The notes under the pieces are model-generated. The model worked only from the letters and a program-made list of their open reading frames with translations. It had not been told where the DNA came from and ran no database searches. From Vombatus ursinus (lineage: Eukaryota; Chordata; Mammalia; Diprotodontia; Vombatidae), in NCBI RefSeq assembly GCF_900497805.2, contig NW_020947238.1, positions 2,313,728-2,377,727 on the forward strand: a DNA stretch of 64,000 nucleotides. The letters run 5' to 3'. A program made the position numbers and the translations under genes. Each line of letters starts with the position of its first letter. The stretch's first letter is position 1. Positions 13,795-25,652 of the stretch are shown one piece after another.

Positions 13795-14246
13795 GCTTCC
13801 AATTGCTCCATCCTGATTTTGAAGGAAGTATTTTCTTCAGTAAGCTTTTGGACTTTTTTTTCCATCTGGCCAATTCTGCTTTTTGAAGTATTCTTGTCCT
13901 CTTTGGCTTTTTGGACCTCTTTTGTCATTTGGGTTAGGTTATTTTTTTAAGGTGTTATTTTCTTTAGTATTTTTGGGGGTCTTCTTTAGCAAGCTGTTGA
14001 CTTGATTTTCATGATTTTCTTGCATCACTCTCATTTCTCTTCCCAGTTTTTCCTCTACTTCTCTTACTTGCTTCTCAAAATGCTTTTTGAGGTCTTCCAT
14101 GACCTGTGACTGATTCATATTTTTGTTGGATTTTTCGGATGTAGGAGCTTTGACTTTATTGTCTTCTTCTGGTTCTATGTTTTGATCTTCTTTGTAACCA
14201 AAAAAAGTGTGACCTTTTTTGGACCTTTGTTCATTCATGATCACAG
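13795..14246 (-). pseudogene. L1-type ORF1 N-terminal half (coiled coil) of the split HAL1
   Basis: A broken ORF1 begins on the minus strand near 14244 (MIMNEQRSKKGHTFFGYKED). It continues through the lysine/glutamate-rich coiled coil common to all HAL1 ORF1 copies here (for example EDLKKHFEKQVREVEEKLG) to LEASD near 13795, where the nested element enters. The C-terminal half lies at about 10936-10303. L1 ORF1p is an RNA-binding trimer that coats L1 RNA (known of the family). A frameshift near 13930 splits even this half into two frames, and the normal stop region of the other half is altered. Confidence 0.8.
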
Positions 14247-15097
14247 TTAATTACTTGAGTTTTAAACTCTTTGTTAAGGCAGGTGTTTGCTTCCAGTGTG
14301 GAGAAGGTACTGTCCCAAGCTCCGGGGTTTTGTCCAGCTGTTTTCAGAGATACTTTAGGAACCTGTAAATTTTCAGTTCTTCCAAGGTGGTACTATCAAG
14401 GTGAGGTGTTTTTTCCTTTCCTGGCCTGTGCTCTGGTCTATGAGTGACCATAAGCACTCTTTTCTGCTTTGGAACTGTGAGGAGGATTTCCTCTCCACCA
14501 CCACTACAATCTGTACCAAGCCAGCACTCCTCCTGGCCCCAGGATCGCCAATCAGAACTATGACCCAGATGCAACCATGGGCAAAGTAAGAGAATCCTGC
14601 CTCCGCACCAGCAAACCACAATCTCCCTCTGATCAGTCACTTGGTTTCTCCCTCAGTCTGAGGGCCAGAAGCTTTGGAATCAGCTGCTGCCCCAGGGCTA
14701 CACCAGGACCAGGAGCTGGGACCTTGCTTCTGTCTCATTGCAGTCATAGACTTTTCCTACTGATCTTCTAAGTTGTCTTTGTCATTTGTGGGTTAAGAAT
14801 TCTGGAAAACACCACAGCTGCCCATGATTCAGTACTCTGAGGGGTGCCCTAGGTTCACTGAGGCCTGTTTTGGCTGCTTGTACATGCTGAACTGTGTTCC
14901 TCTCCCAACCTGGTGCAATATATCTTTTTGATCAACATCCAGTTCATCTTGGGCTGGAAATTTGTTTCACTCTCTCTTTTTGTGGGTTCTTCTGCTTTAG
15001 AATTTGTTTAGAGCCATTTTATAGGTATTTGGAGGGGTTTGGGGGAGAACTCAAGCAAGTCACTGCTTTTATGGTGCCATCTTGGCTCTGGCCCTTA

Positions 15098-16964
15098 ATC
15101 TAGTCCGAGTAGATATTTTCTAAATGTTTTTGTTTTTGTTTTTGTTTTTTTTTTTTACTGAGAGACTAACAGAACTCTACTGGGATTTGAAATTTATATG
15201 TATATGTTCGTATTTGGGGAAGGATGCTTCATTACACCTAAATGAACTTTCAAAGAGAATGTGGGACAGGCATCCATAACTAGAAATCTAGGAAAGACCT
15301 GCCAATAGGTTAGAGTCCCAGTATAATTCTTAATTTTTTTTTTGTGGTAGCATGGTTGTCATAATGTTATAACAGTCTTTATTACAGAGTTGGATGAAAT
15401 TTAAGTTAGTGACCTTCAATTTTATGATTTATTCTAAACTATATCTTTCTTTTTAACAGCTAAGAGGCTTTAACCACCCAGCCTGAATATATTTACCATC
15501 TAGAAGAAAGTTGCACTTAAAAGAAACATTATCTTGTCTGAATGTTCAACTCTGATTAAAACATTTCAAAAAATAAGCCTCATTCTTACAATCATATTTA
15601 ATTCTCCCCATATATAGATTTGCACTTTAGACATTTTCCATAAATCTCTTTTCCTATTATAAATAATTGAATTTGAAATGTTCTCAGAAAATAACAAAGA
15701 AATGAAACAGTCAAATTCATATCTGAGTTATTTAATTCAAATGGAATCTCTCTTGAAAAGTATGAAAAATAATCTTCAATAAAGAGCTGTGCATTCTACT
15801 CAGAATTTTTTTTTCCCCATAGCATGGATATAGCACAGAAGGAATGTTGTCTATGATAGTTAAGGTAGAGTCAGCCTTATCCTATGCAAAGGAAGGAGAA
15901 TCATGTTAACACAAAATTATTTAAATTAGGTTGATGGCATTTCAATTGCTGCAAAGCTTTTAGCCTGCTGTTAAATTTTCTTTCACCAATTTAAATGTAT
16001 TAACTCTAAGGCAGGTTTTAAATCGGACATTTAANNNNNNNNNNTCTTTAGTTGATGTTTCATTCCATAAATGCATTGCCATCATCCATGTGGCCATTAT
16101 CCATGTAAGTCTAATGATATGCAAAAATTATATTGGCAAAGCTCATTAACAATATGTTTCAATGTAGTCTCTTTAAAAGCAAGGATAAACTGTTGTTCAA
16201 AACCAAATTTTATTATTGAATATGACTGATCTTATATTTTTCTTTTCTTTCTAAGATTTATTTAGCTCAGAAAAAAATGGAAAGGCAACCTAATGGCACT
16301 CATTAACATCAAGCCCATGCTCATGTACTTTACTTTTTTTATATTTGAGATCAACTTAAATGAAGTATGGAACTAATGATGAAAAAAATATTTAAAAATG
16401 AAATGTATTCAAAAAAAAAGAGTTCCTCCATGGTCATTTTCCAAGTAGCATTTAAAAAGATACATATTTTTAAAAGTGAGTCCCATTTTCTCCTGCCTTA
16501 TGCCACAGTATGTGAAATTTCTTCTCATCCTCTACTCCAAGCATCTGAAAGTTGCACACAGCTGAAGCTGAAGTAAAATTGAAGTTATCTTGTGTGTCCT
16601 TGTACATGCTGAAGTGCCTGTGGAAGTTGCAGAGGGAGTATGTTCCAGGAAGCAAGTTTGAGCACAGTTGTATGCTCTGAGATAAATCATTCACTTTGTT
16701 ATTGTATTGTAGTTCATCTACCAAAAGGTCCAAGACAAATTTAATCTCTGTTAGTGCATCTTTCTAAGGGCATCTTTCCTGTGGTAACTATCATCTTACT
16801 AGGAGATTTTCTCATATCCATTCAAAAGGAAAGCAATATATACTTTTATATGTGTATATACATATATATGTACATATATAGTAAAATATTACATTATATT
16901 ACATCACATTATATTATACTTTTCAGGAGGAAAGATATCTATCTTGCTTTATATATCTATTGGG
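15098..16964. other. No gene seen; AT-rich single-copy-like sequence with a 10-N gap
   Basis: No recognisable repeat or convincing reading frame was found in this stretch. Ten N at 16035-16044 mark an assembly gap. An 87-codon minus frame at 16470-16733 has no features that I recognise. Confidence 0.5.
16035..16044. other. Assembly gap (10 N)
   Basis: A run of ten N. The flanks are AT-rich single-copy-like sequence. Confidence 1.
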
Positions 16965-17147
16965 GATTCAGTCAATTCAGTCATGTCCATATTTTTGTGA
17001 CGCCATTTAGGGTTTCCTTGGCAAAGGTACTGGAGATATTTGTCATTTCCTTCTCCAGTTCTGAACAAGAGTTAAACTCAGGTTTGTTTGTTTTTTTTTT
17101 TTTTACTCCAGGCCTGGTGCTGTATTCACTGCACACCTAGCTAGGGG
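16965..17147 (-). mobile_element. MAR1-type CORE-SINE, minus strand, internally deleted
   Basis: On the shown strand the complement of the long MAR1 3' part is present (TCATGTCCATATTTTTGTGA, GGTTTCCTTGGCAAAGGTAC, CATTTCCTTCTCCAG). The complement of the head follows (ACTCCAGGCCTGGTGCTGTA, CACACCTAGCTAGG). Most of the core between them is replaced by a T-rich run. A purine-rich GAGA/AGAGACAG tract follows at 17148-17220. Confidence 0.85.
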
Positions 17148-17220
17148 AAAGATAGAGACAGAAAGAGAGGGAGAGAAAAAGAGAGAGACAGTCAGAAAGA
17201 CAGAGAAACAGAGACAGAAA
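17148..17220. repeat. Purine-rich simple sequence (GAGA/GACA)
   Basis: Imperfect GAGA, GAAA and GACAGA units directly behind the SINE head. Confidence 0.85.
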
Positions 17221-17339
17221 ATTGGGCCCATTAGATTGTTAATATAATATCATTTAGTCCAAATAACAGAGAAGGCCTTCAAAGAATCACAGCTGATTTC
17301 TTTTTCTATTCTGTTTCAACATTATTAAATTTAATATAC

Positions 17340-18485
17340 ACTTTTAAAATACTTTTTCCCTTATTATTTTATTTTGTTTGCTATAGGTAAAACATTTTCA
17401 ACATTTGTTTTTTTCAAGTTTAGGTTCAAAATTCTCTCCCTCCCTTACCACTTCCTTTGGAAAGCAGTTTGATATAGATTGTACATGTGCAACCATGCAA
17501 AAAAAAAAATCCATATTAGCCATGTTGCAAAAGAAAATACAGACCAAAAGAAAGAAAAATAAATATTTTTTTTGGACAATTGGGGTTAAGTGACTTGCCC
17601 AAGGTCACAGAGTTAGTAAGTGTCATGTTTGGTCTGAGGTCAGATTTGAACTCAGGTCCTCCTGACTTCAGGGCTGGTGCTCTATCCACTGCATGACCTA
17701 GCTGCCCCCAAATTTTTTTTAAAGTATATTTTGCTCTGCATTCAGACTCCATCACCTTTTTCTCTGGAGATGGAAATCATTTTTCATAATAAGTCCTTGT
17801 ATTGCTGAAAATAGTAAATCATTCACAGTTGATCATTGTACAGAATTGCTATTACCCTGTTCAATGTTCTCCTGGTTCTACTCACTTCACTTTGCTTCAG
17901 TTTTTATATCTTTCCAGATTGTTCTGAAAGCATCCCACTTGTACTTTAAAGCACAATAGCATTCCATCACAGTTAAATACCACATATTGTTCAGCCATTC
18001 CCCAATTGATGACATCCCCTCAATTCCAATTTTTGCCATTACCAAATGAGCTGTTATAAATATTCTTTTTTGTTTTTTGTTGTTCTTTTTGGGATGTTGG
18101 CCTACCAGTGGTATCATTGGATGAAAGGGTATACACAGTTCTATATCATTTTGGGCATGGTTCCCAGTTGCTTTCCAGAATGATAGCAGCAGTTCATAAT
18201 TCCACAAAGAGTTCATTAGTGTCTCAATTTCCCCCATACTTACAACATTTGTCATTTTGCTTTGCTGTCCTATTAAACAATATGATAGATATGAAGTGAT
18301 ATCTCCAAGTTGTTTTAATTTGCATTTCTCAAGTCAATAATTATTTAGAACATTTTCATGTGAGCAGGGATAGTTTTGGTTAATTCCTCTGAAATTTCTT
18401 GTTCATATCCTTAGACAATTTATTAATTTGAGATTAACTAGTATTATTATAAATTTGACTCAATTCCCTAACTATTTAAGAAATA
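17340..18485 (-). mobile_element. L1 LINE, minus strand, 3' half (split copy)
   Basis: Minus-strand L1 3' UTR begins at about 17340-17400 and is interrupted by a SINE at 17566-17707. ORF2 C-terminal sequence continues to 18485, including the complement of the region encoding the TTLRYH-type block in other copies. Its continuation lies at 20793-21235 beyond a nested plus-strand L1. The coding sequence is decayed. Confidence 0.85.
17566..17707 (-). mobile_element. Short CORE-SINE (WSINE1-like), minus strand, nested in L1
   Basis: A T-run is followed by the complement of the core (GACTTGCCCAAGGTCACAGA) and head (ACCTAGCTGCCCC). It interrupts the L1 3' UTR. The flanking A/T-rich bases make an exact duplication hard to delimit. 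Confidence 0.9.
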
Positions 18486-20520
18486 TTATTTCTATTAAAA
18501 CACTAGAGAGCATGAGAATAAAAGGAGTTTTCCTTAAAACATTAAGTATCATCTACCTAAAACCATCAGCTACTATTATATTTAATGAGGATAAGCTAGA
18601 TGCTTTCCCAATAAGATCAGAGGTGAAACAAGGATGTCCATAATCACCACTGTTATTCAATATTGTAGTAGAAATTTTAGCTTTAGCAATAAGAGAAGAA
18701 AAAAGAAATTGAAAGAATAAGAATAGGCAATGAGGTAAAAAGCTATCACTTTTTGCAGATGATATGATGGTATACTTACAGAATCCTAGAAAATCAAGGA
18801 AAAAACTACTTGAAATAATTAACAACTTTAGCAAAAGTGCAGAATATGAAATAAACCCACATACATCATCTGCATTTCTATATATTGGTAAAAAAGCCCA
18901 GCAGCAAGAGACAGAAAGATAAATTGCATTTAAAATAACTATAGACAATATAAAATATGTAGGAGTCTACCTGCCAAGAAAAACCCAGGAACTATGTGAA
19001 AACAATTACAAAACACTTTTCACATGAATAAAGTCAGATTTAAATAATTAGAAAAATATCAATTGTTCATAGGTAGGCTGAACTAATATAATAAAAATGA
19101 CAGTTTTACTTGAATTGATTTATTCAATGCTATGCCAATCAAGCTGCCAAAAATTACTTTATACAGCAAAAAAAAAATAACAAAATTCATCTTGTATGAC
19201 AAAATGTCAAGAATATCAAAGGAACTAATGAAAAATTCAAAGTAAGGTAGACTAGTCATACCAGATCTAAAATTATACTATAAAAGAGCAATTATCAAAA
19301 CGATTTGATACAGGCTAAAAATAGAGTGGTGAATCAGTGAAATAGTTAAGTACAAAAGACACAGTAGTCAATGACTATAGTAATCTACTGTTTGATAAAC
19401 CCAAAGATGCCAGCTTCTGGGATAAGAAGTCAGTATTTGATGAAAACTGCTGGGAAAACTCAAAAACAGTATTGCAGAAACTAGGCAAAGACAAGTATCT
19501 TACATCATATACCAAGATTAGGTCAAAATGGGTACATGATTTAGTAAATTAAGAGAACAAGGAATAGTTTACCTGTTAGATCTATGGAGAATAGAAGAAT
19601 CTATGACCAAATAAGATGTTGATTACATTAAATTTAAAAAGATTTTCCACTAGGCCAATGAAACCAAGATTAGAAGGGAAGCAGAAAGCTAGGATATATT
19701 TTTTATAGCCAGTGTCTTTGATAAAGGTCTTTTTTTCCAAATATGTAGAAAACTATGTCAAATCTATAAGAACACAAGTCATTGCCCAATTGATAAATAG
19801 TGAAAGGATATGAACAGGCCATTTTTGGATGAAGAAATTAAAACTATCACTAGTCATATGAAAAAATGCTTTAAATCACTATCAATTAGAGAAATGCTAA
19901 TTAAAACAACTCTGAGATACCACTTCATACCTATCAGATTGACAAATATGACAAAAAAGGAAAATGACAAATGTAGAAGATATGGGAAAATTTGAACACT
20001 AATGCACTGTTGGTGGAGCTGTGAACTGATCCAACCATTCTGGAGAGCAGTTTGTAACTATACCCAAAGGACTATAAAACTGTGCATTTCCTTTGATCCT
20101 GCCATAACACTATTGTTTCTATATTCCAAAGAGATCATTGAAAAGGGGAAAGGACCCACATGTACAAATATATTCAGAGCACCTCTTTTTGTGGTGGTAA
20201 AAATTGGAAATTGAGGAGATGCATATCAGGTAGGGAATGGCTGAGTAAGTTGTAGTACCTGAATATAATGGAATACTATTGTGCTATAAGAAATGACGAC
20301 CAGGCAGATTTCAGAAAACGTGGAAAGACTTACATGAACTGATGCTGAGTGAAGTGAGTGGAACCAAGGGAACATGGTGCAAAGCAATAGCAACATTGTG
20401 GGGTGATCAACTTTGATAGAATTAGTTCTTCTTAGGATTACAATGATCTAAGAAAGTTACAAAAGACTCATGATACAAAATGCTCTCCACATCCAAAGAA
20501 AGAGTTATGGAGTCTAAATG
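18486..20520 (+). pseudogene. L1 ORF2 fragment (RT core to C-terminus), disabled
   Basis: The frame encodes the RT core: YLKPSATIIFNEDKLDAFPI then SEVKQGCP (human L1: AFPLKTGTRQGCP), and the catalytic box [10 protein letters not shown] at about 18748-18780, whose two aspartates are both kept. Downstream, decayed equivalents of the C-terminal region include TTLRYHFIPIRLTN (from about 19906) and MHCWWSCELIQPFWRAV (20002 on), the human LLHCWWDCKLVQPLWK block. Stops and frameshifts break it many times. The N-terminal endonuclease is absent because of 5' truncation. Confidence 0.88.
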
Positions 20521-20792
20521 CAGATCGAAGCATACTATTTTCTCTTTTTTTTGTTTTTTTTTTCTTTTTAGTGGTTTTCCCTTTCATTCTGATTCTTCTT
20601 TCATAATATGGCTAATGTGGAAATATGTTTAATATGATGGTACATATATAGCCTATACACGATTGCTTGCCATCTTGGGGAGGGAGGAGGGAGAAAAAAA
20701 TTTGGAACTCATACTCTTATATAAGTGAATGTTGAAAACTATCTTTGCATATAATGGGAAAATATTATCAAGTGGGAAAATAAATAAATAAA
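18486..20792 (+). mobile_element. L1 LINE, plus strand, 5'-truncated, nested in a minus-strand L1
   Basis: It starts inside the reverse-transcriptase domain of ORF2 and runs through the C-terminal domain, 3' UTR and an A-rich tail at about 20770-20792. TATTTAAGAAATA at 18473-18485 and TATTTGAGAAATG at 20793-20805 flank it as a target-site duplication. The host L1 resumes at the right side. Confidence 0.9.
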
Positions 20793-21235
20793 TATTTGAG
20801 AAATGATGAATTTATTAAATGAATAAATTTATTAAATTTATTTTCATTTACAAAATGAGAAATGAGGTATTTATTAAAGAAACTTGATGTAAGTTTTTTC
20901 CCAGTTATTTTTCTGATTTTCACAGCATTTGGTTATATTTGTACCAACAACTTTTTTTTAATTTAATTGAAATCTAATGTAATGAAAATTATCCATTTTA
21001 TATCCCATAATGCTCTCTATCTCTTCTTTGGTTATAAAGTCTTCCGTTATCCATAGATCTGAAAGGTAATATGTTATACATTCTCATTTTCTTGTGATGT
21101 GTTTTATTTCTAAATCATGTAACCATTTTGAATTTATCTTGTTACATGGTGTGAAATGTTAGTCTATACATAGTTTCTGCCAAACTGCTTTTTAGTGTTT
21201 TTAGTATTTTTTTGTCTGAGAAGATTTATTGATAC
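20793..21235 (-). mobile_element. L1 LINE, minus strand, continuation of the split copy
   Basis: Continues the ORF2 sequence of 17340-18485 on the minus strand, beginning with the duplicated target site. It matches the same ORF2 region as 7000-7183. Homology fades before the SINE at 21248. Confidence 0.8.
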
Positions 21236-21247
21236 TAATTACAATTA

Positions 21248-21480
21248 GAGGAAGTGAGGTGGTACAGTGGATAGAGCACTGGGCCTGGAGTCAGGAAGAC
21301 TAATCTTTCTGAGTTAAAATCTGGCCTCAGACACTAGTTGTGTGACCCTGGGCAAATCATTTAACCTTATTTGCTTCAGTTCCTCATCTGTTAAATGAGG
21401 AAATGAACTGGAGAAGGAAATCTTTGCTGAGAAAACCCTAAAAGGTGTCTACAAAGAGTTGGATGTCATTGAACAATAAT
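21248..21480 (+). mobile_element. MAR1-type CORE-SINE, plus strand
   Basis: Head GGTGGTACAGTGGATAGAGC, core TGTGTGACCCTGGGCAAATC, MAR1 3' part AACTGGAGAAGGAAATC and terminus GTCATTGAACAATAATA in order. It is nearly complete, with a small insertion near 21300. Confidence 0.9.
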
Positions 21481-21497
21481 ACGTCTATATTTACATC

Positions 21498-21535
21498 TAT
21501 GTATGTATGTATGTACGTATGTATGTATATACACA
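21498..21535. repeat. (ATGT)n microsatellite
   Basis: A run of ATGT units with one ACGT, just after the MAR1 SINE tail. Confidence 0.9.
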
Positions 21536-21744
21536 TATACATAATATGTACGTGTTCATGTACGTGCGAGTGTTTATGTATATGTACACAGAGACAGAGA
21601 CAGATACTGAGAGATAAAGACAGAGATAGAAGTAATAGCTTCAGTAAAATAGCAGGACACAAATGAAATCCACCATTTTAAAAACATATATTTATATAGA
21701 CTGGTGCCAGATCTCATCAGTGTTTTCCACCTTTATCAATATTA

Positions 21745-21816
21745 CCATGGCCAAACAGACAGTAAATATCAGAGGCTGGATTTGAATTCAAGTATGTTAC
21801 ATCACATTGACTCTTT
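21745..21816 (-). mobile_element. MIR/THER1-like SINE fragment, minus strand
   Basis: CAGAGGCTGGATTTGAATTC and the following CATTGACTCTTTATATCA follow the complement of the MIR core (GCAGAGCTGGGATTTGAACC). Short and old. Confidence 0.5.
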
Positions 21817-22251
21817 ATATCAAAAGATTCTCCAATTCTGCTTAAGATAGGCTTTGGCTAACTGCTCCTGGTGATGCTGGCAGGTGATTAAAATTGGGTC
21901 AAGAGGGCAGGTAAGGCTTTTTTAGCAAGCTGAATTCCTGTGTTCTCAGTTTTGTAAGCCCTCTCAGGGCCTTAGTGGTAGTCATGACTCCAACTGAGTA
22001 CTTGCAAAATTGTTCATATTCTGCCTTACAGTTATTCTAGTGGCTCAGAGCATCTCCCTGTTATGGCTACAAATAATTTGAACTATTTCCTCTATATGGT
22101 ACTTGCTTATATGAATTAGTTCCAATTTTTCCATGAAAATTTGAATCTGTGATTCAAGGAATTTCAGGCATCAGTGAGAACAGGAAGAAGCTAGGACATC
22201 CAGAATACACTATCTATCATTGGCTGCCCAGAGCTAAGTGGCATCAGTCTG
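21817..22251. other. No feature seen
   Basis: Single-copy-like sequence with no coding signal or confident repeat. Confidence 0.45.
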
Positions 22252-23642
22252 TCAGTCAATCAACAAATATTTATGAACAGTCATTCAGTAAATCAATAGG
22301 TACTTTCTATGTAGTAGGTACTTTAGTAAGTAGGTTTTAAAGGAGGTGGCCAAGAGAAGAGAACAAAATAGGAATATATGTCTCATCCTCTTTCCCTATG
22401 ATTTTGATCTTATCCAGATCTTGGTATTTTAAAAGCTCTTCATTACATATAGCTAGGAAAGTCAACATTTGTCAGTCAGTGATGGAATAAATTGATATTA
22501 AGTGTCCAGTAGCATTGAAGATACAAAGAAAGGAACTCACATTATAATGCAAAGAGAGCATGCAAACAACCATGTACAATGTATCTATATATTAGATAAC
22601 TTGGAAATGATCAATGGAAGGAAAGTACTAGAATTAATATGAATTAGGTAAAGCTTTCTGTATAAAAGGAGGTTTTAACTGGTGCTTCATGGAAGTCTTG
22701 ATGATGAGTTAGGATAGTATTTTATATATAAGGAACAAGAAGTGAAAGTACCAGAAGTCTGAAGATGGAGGGTCAAGTGAGTGGAATAGCAAGGGAGCCA
22801 GTGTTATTGGGGGAGGGAGAGATATAGTAAGAAGGCTGAAAAGGTAAAAGGTGGAAAGATTGTGAAGGGTTTAAAATTCTAAAGGATTTTATATTTGATT
22901 CTAGAGATAATAGGGAGCTATTGGAGTTTATTGAATAGGAAAGTGACATGATCAGATGTGCACTTTAACAAAGATTAATTTGACAACTGAGTAGGGAATG
23001 GAATGTAGTGGTAAGAGACTTGTGGCAGGCAGACTAACCAGCAAGCTATTGCATTAGTCTAGGTTTGAAGCAATAACACCAGGGTGGTGGAAGTATCAGG
23101 GAAGAGAATGTTGTTACAAATGGAATATCAATAGGCCTTGGTAACAGATTAAATATGGGTGGAGGGGCAGTGAGAGAAAGTGAAAAGCTAAGAATACCTA
23201 TGTGAGTATGAGTGACTAGGAGGATGGTGGTACCCTCAACAATAATCAGGAAATTCAGAAGCAGGGAGGGTTTGGGGTTTTAAATATTCACAGGAACTTG
23301 AGTTAGAGTTGCCTAATAGGAAACAGAGATTCAACTCTGGAAGTTAGGAAAGAGATTAGGGCTAGACAAGTATCTCTGAGAATCACCAGCACAAGAACTG
23401 ATGAAATCACCAAATAAAATAATATAGTAGGATAAGAGAACAGTATTCAGGACAAAGATATGGGAGGGGGGATGTTACCCACCTGTAGTGGGCATGATCC
23501 AGGTATAAAGAGAAAACAAAAGAGACTAAAAAGCTATCAGACATGCTGGAGGAGAACTAGGAAAAAGGATAATCAAAAAAATCATAAGACAGGGGTTGCC
23601 AATGAAAAGACGATGATCAGCAGTGTCAAAAGCTTCAGAAAG
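22252..23642 (-). mobile_element. L2 LINE, minus strand, RT part and 3' UTR
   Basis: The complement of the L2 3' tail (CAATCAACAAATATTTATG) begins the match. The complement of the conserved RT and C-terminal region follows: GTGACATGATCAGATGTGC, then GCTATTGCATTAGTCTAGG (L2 encodes LDYCNSLL here). The 5' side at about 23600-23640 encodes SEAFDTADHRLF on the minus strand, matching the L2 RT block DLSAAFDTVDHRLL. The frame is decayed throughout. A (GT)n tract follows at 23642. Confidence 0.85.
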
Positions 23643-23735
23643 GTGTGTGTGTGTGTGTGTGTTTATGAGTATATGTATGTGTATGTATGAATATGTATGT
23701 ATATGTATGAATATATATGTACACACACATACAGC
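23642..23735. repeat. (GT)n and TATG-rich microsatellite
   Basis: GT repeats pass into ATGTATG-type units and a short CACACA run, at the edge of the L2 match. Confidence 0.95.
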
Positions 23736-24899
23736 TTTGTTCAGCAATTTTGTATAGGAGCTACAGTGTTGGATAAGATTAGTGAGCTAAGACTGAAGCA
23801 TTACAAGATAGGGGATAGGATAAAGGGGAAGGTAGTCTCCACTTTCTTCTCCCTCTGGTTCCTTTTCTTTTTCTTCTCTTCATTATTATAGCCAATGTAC
23901 CTTTTACAAAGATGTATCCAATGATATGCTGATAAATGTATAAAAAACAGGTCTGAAGGAAAAAAATAGCACAGTACACTTTTAATTAAGTTTGTATTAT
24001 TAATATTTCCACATAACTTTCTTGAATATAAAAACAATAAATAAGCCCTGATTTATAGTATTTACTGATTTCTGAAAAGTAAATGCTCACACTGAAAATT
24101 TAAGAATGGGCTCTCTGGAGCGAATCCAAGCTGGCTTCAGCACACTCCTGGATATTCCTTACCTATAATTCTTAGCAGTTAGTAGGGGAAGAATTGACTT
24201 TCTCTTCCAAAAAATCATACATGAGAACTAGGATTAAGAGATAGAAGGCATTACAGAATGAGCTTTAGAAATAAATTTGTTCATTTTGTTTTACTTTATC
24301 TAACAAATGAGGAACTGAGACTTATAGATGTCTGAACTTTCAGTGAAATATTATTACACTCAACCATGTCACCCCCAACATGCTGAAGGATATTTAAAAT
24401 GTAATAGGAACTTGGCACATTCCTAGGTGAATTAAAATGGTGTCAACAGTGGAGAAAACACTGGGGAACATGATTCTGGGAGCAAGTAAAACTGGCTTAT
24501 GTGTGGATATTCTATGTTGACCTTTTATGTCTTTGCAAGCAGCTTTTTTTTCCATTAACCATGCAGTTGAATTTTTTTTTACCTCATTGAAACTACTAGA
24601 AAGAGAACAGTTTGATTTTTCCCTTTATTCCCATCAAAAAGGAGAGGACTCCTTCATTCATGAGTGGTAAAAGGGGAGGAAGCCCTAGAAGCCACTTCTC
24701 TTTATCCCAATAGGCCATGTGACTCCAAGAAACAGAGTTAGGGTTTTGGCCTTTTTAGATTTATCTTTCCTTATTCTACTTGCCAGGAGCAGATTTTCTG
24801 ACTTTAGTGCTCATTAAATTCTGGGATTGCAGGAAAATAGACTGGATATTGTAGTCAGTTCATCAAGGAAATATTGAAGTGCAAAGGTCCAGGATGGAA
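23736..24899. other. No gene seen; a possible MIR trace near 24283-24345
   Basis: AT-rich sequence with no convincing reading frame. ACAAATGAGGAACTGAGACT near 24304 resembles a MIR core end but is too short to call. Confidence 0.45.
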
Positions 24900-25190
24900 A
24901 TCTAGTGGGACTTTGTGCATGAACTTGGGAGAAACAATGCCATGTAGGAAGTGAGTTAAGGTCACTTAGAAGGTTCTATACTCTATGAGCAAAAATTAAT
25001 GGCAGTAGCTCAAAAGAAACATGAGGTGTGCAAATTTAGAGACATCTCCACCACAAATGTTCATATGGAATATTTGTGCCCAAACTGTGGTACAGCATTT
25101 CAAGGTCCTATTGCTCTGATCACGCACAGTTAGACACACTGTAACTTGACTCCAACATAGTAATGCTATTTTGGTCCTCTTCAAGAAAGT
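24900..25190 (+). mobile_element. RTE-clade LINE 3' end encoding a zinc-finger-like C-terminus
   Basis: The frame around 25072-25155 reads EYLCPNCGTAFQGPIALITH, one stop, then THCNLTPT. This follows the C-terminal CxxC...HxxxH tail typical of marsupial RTE-type ORFs (CPTCG ... RIGLISHLRTH). TTTTGGTCCTCTTCAAGAA then follows, resembling the element's 3' UTR. The upstream part to about 24900 is strongly decayed. The family name is from memory and was not searched. Confidence 0.65.
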
Positions 25191-25652
25191 AGGAAAACAA
25201 CCAGAGTTAAGCTAAGACCCTAATATCCTTCCCTCCCCAAAGACCAATATGGTTTCAGAGAGATTGGATCTCAAAGTATTGAAGGAAATAACTATGTTTG
25301 TTCTTGTTATATTTTTTTATGTGGATATATCTTTGTAAAAGCTAATCTAATGATAAATCCTCAAATAGAACTGGGGTGCTACTAATTGGGCCTCTAAATG
25401 TGGGGAACACAATTTGTGTGTGTTCAAGTTAATAGTAGAGAATAGAGGCTCCTTAACTCATTCATGGTACAGGAAAACCTTGAGAAGGGGGGAAATAAAA
25501 TATAACATGCTTGGCCTCGAGAAAGTGGGATAAGAGTAACCATATTAAAGAAATTTGTACATCAATATTATAATAATAAAAAAACCTGGTATATTTTTGT
25601 CTTTTTAAAGACCATTACTTTATGTCAAAAGCAAAACTAGCAATTAAATAAG
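25191..25652. other. No feature seen
   Basis: AT-rich flank between the RTE fragment and the L1 at 25665. Confidence 0.5.

Larger units (their letters stand above)
9299..15097 (-). mobile_element. HAL1-type element, minus strand, split by another HAL1
   Basis: The 3' end lies at about 9299 and the 5' end, with the L1-like start motif (complement at 15070-15085), at about 15097. The two halves are 9299-10936 (3' UTR, then ORF1 C-terminal and RRM parts) and 13781-15097 (ORF1 coiled coil and 5' UTR). Joined at the insertion point, the ORF1 region is collinear with the other copies. No ORF2 is present. The frame is broken by stops and small indels. The interrupting plus-strand HAL1 at 10937-13780 is younger by definition. 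Confidence 0.9.

Noticed and set aside
14344-14640. 98-codon minus-strand frame with tryptophans and cysteines
   Set aside because: It lies in the HAL1 5' UTR. The equivalent region in the other HAL1 copies is not open in the same frame.
16470-16733. 87-codon minus-strand frame
   Set aside because: No family recognised and no supporting splice or promoter signal.
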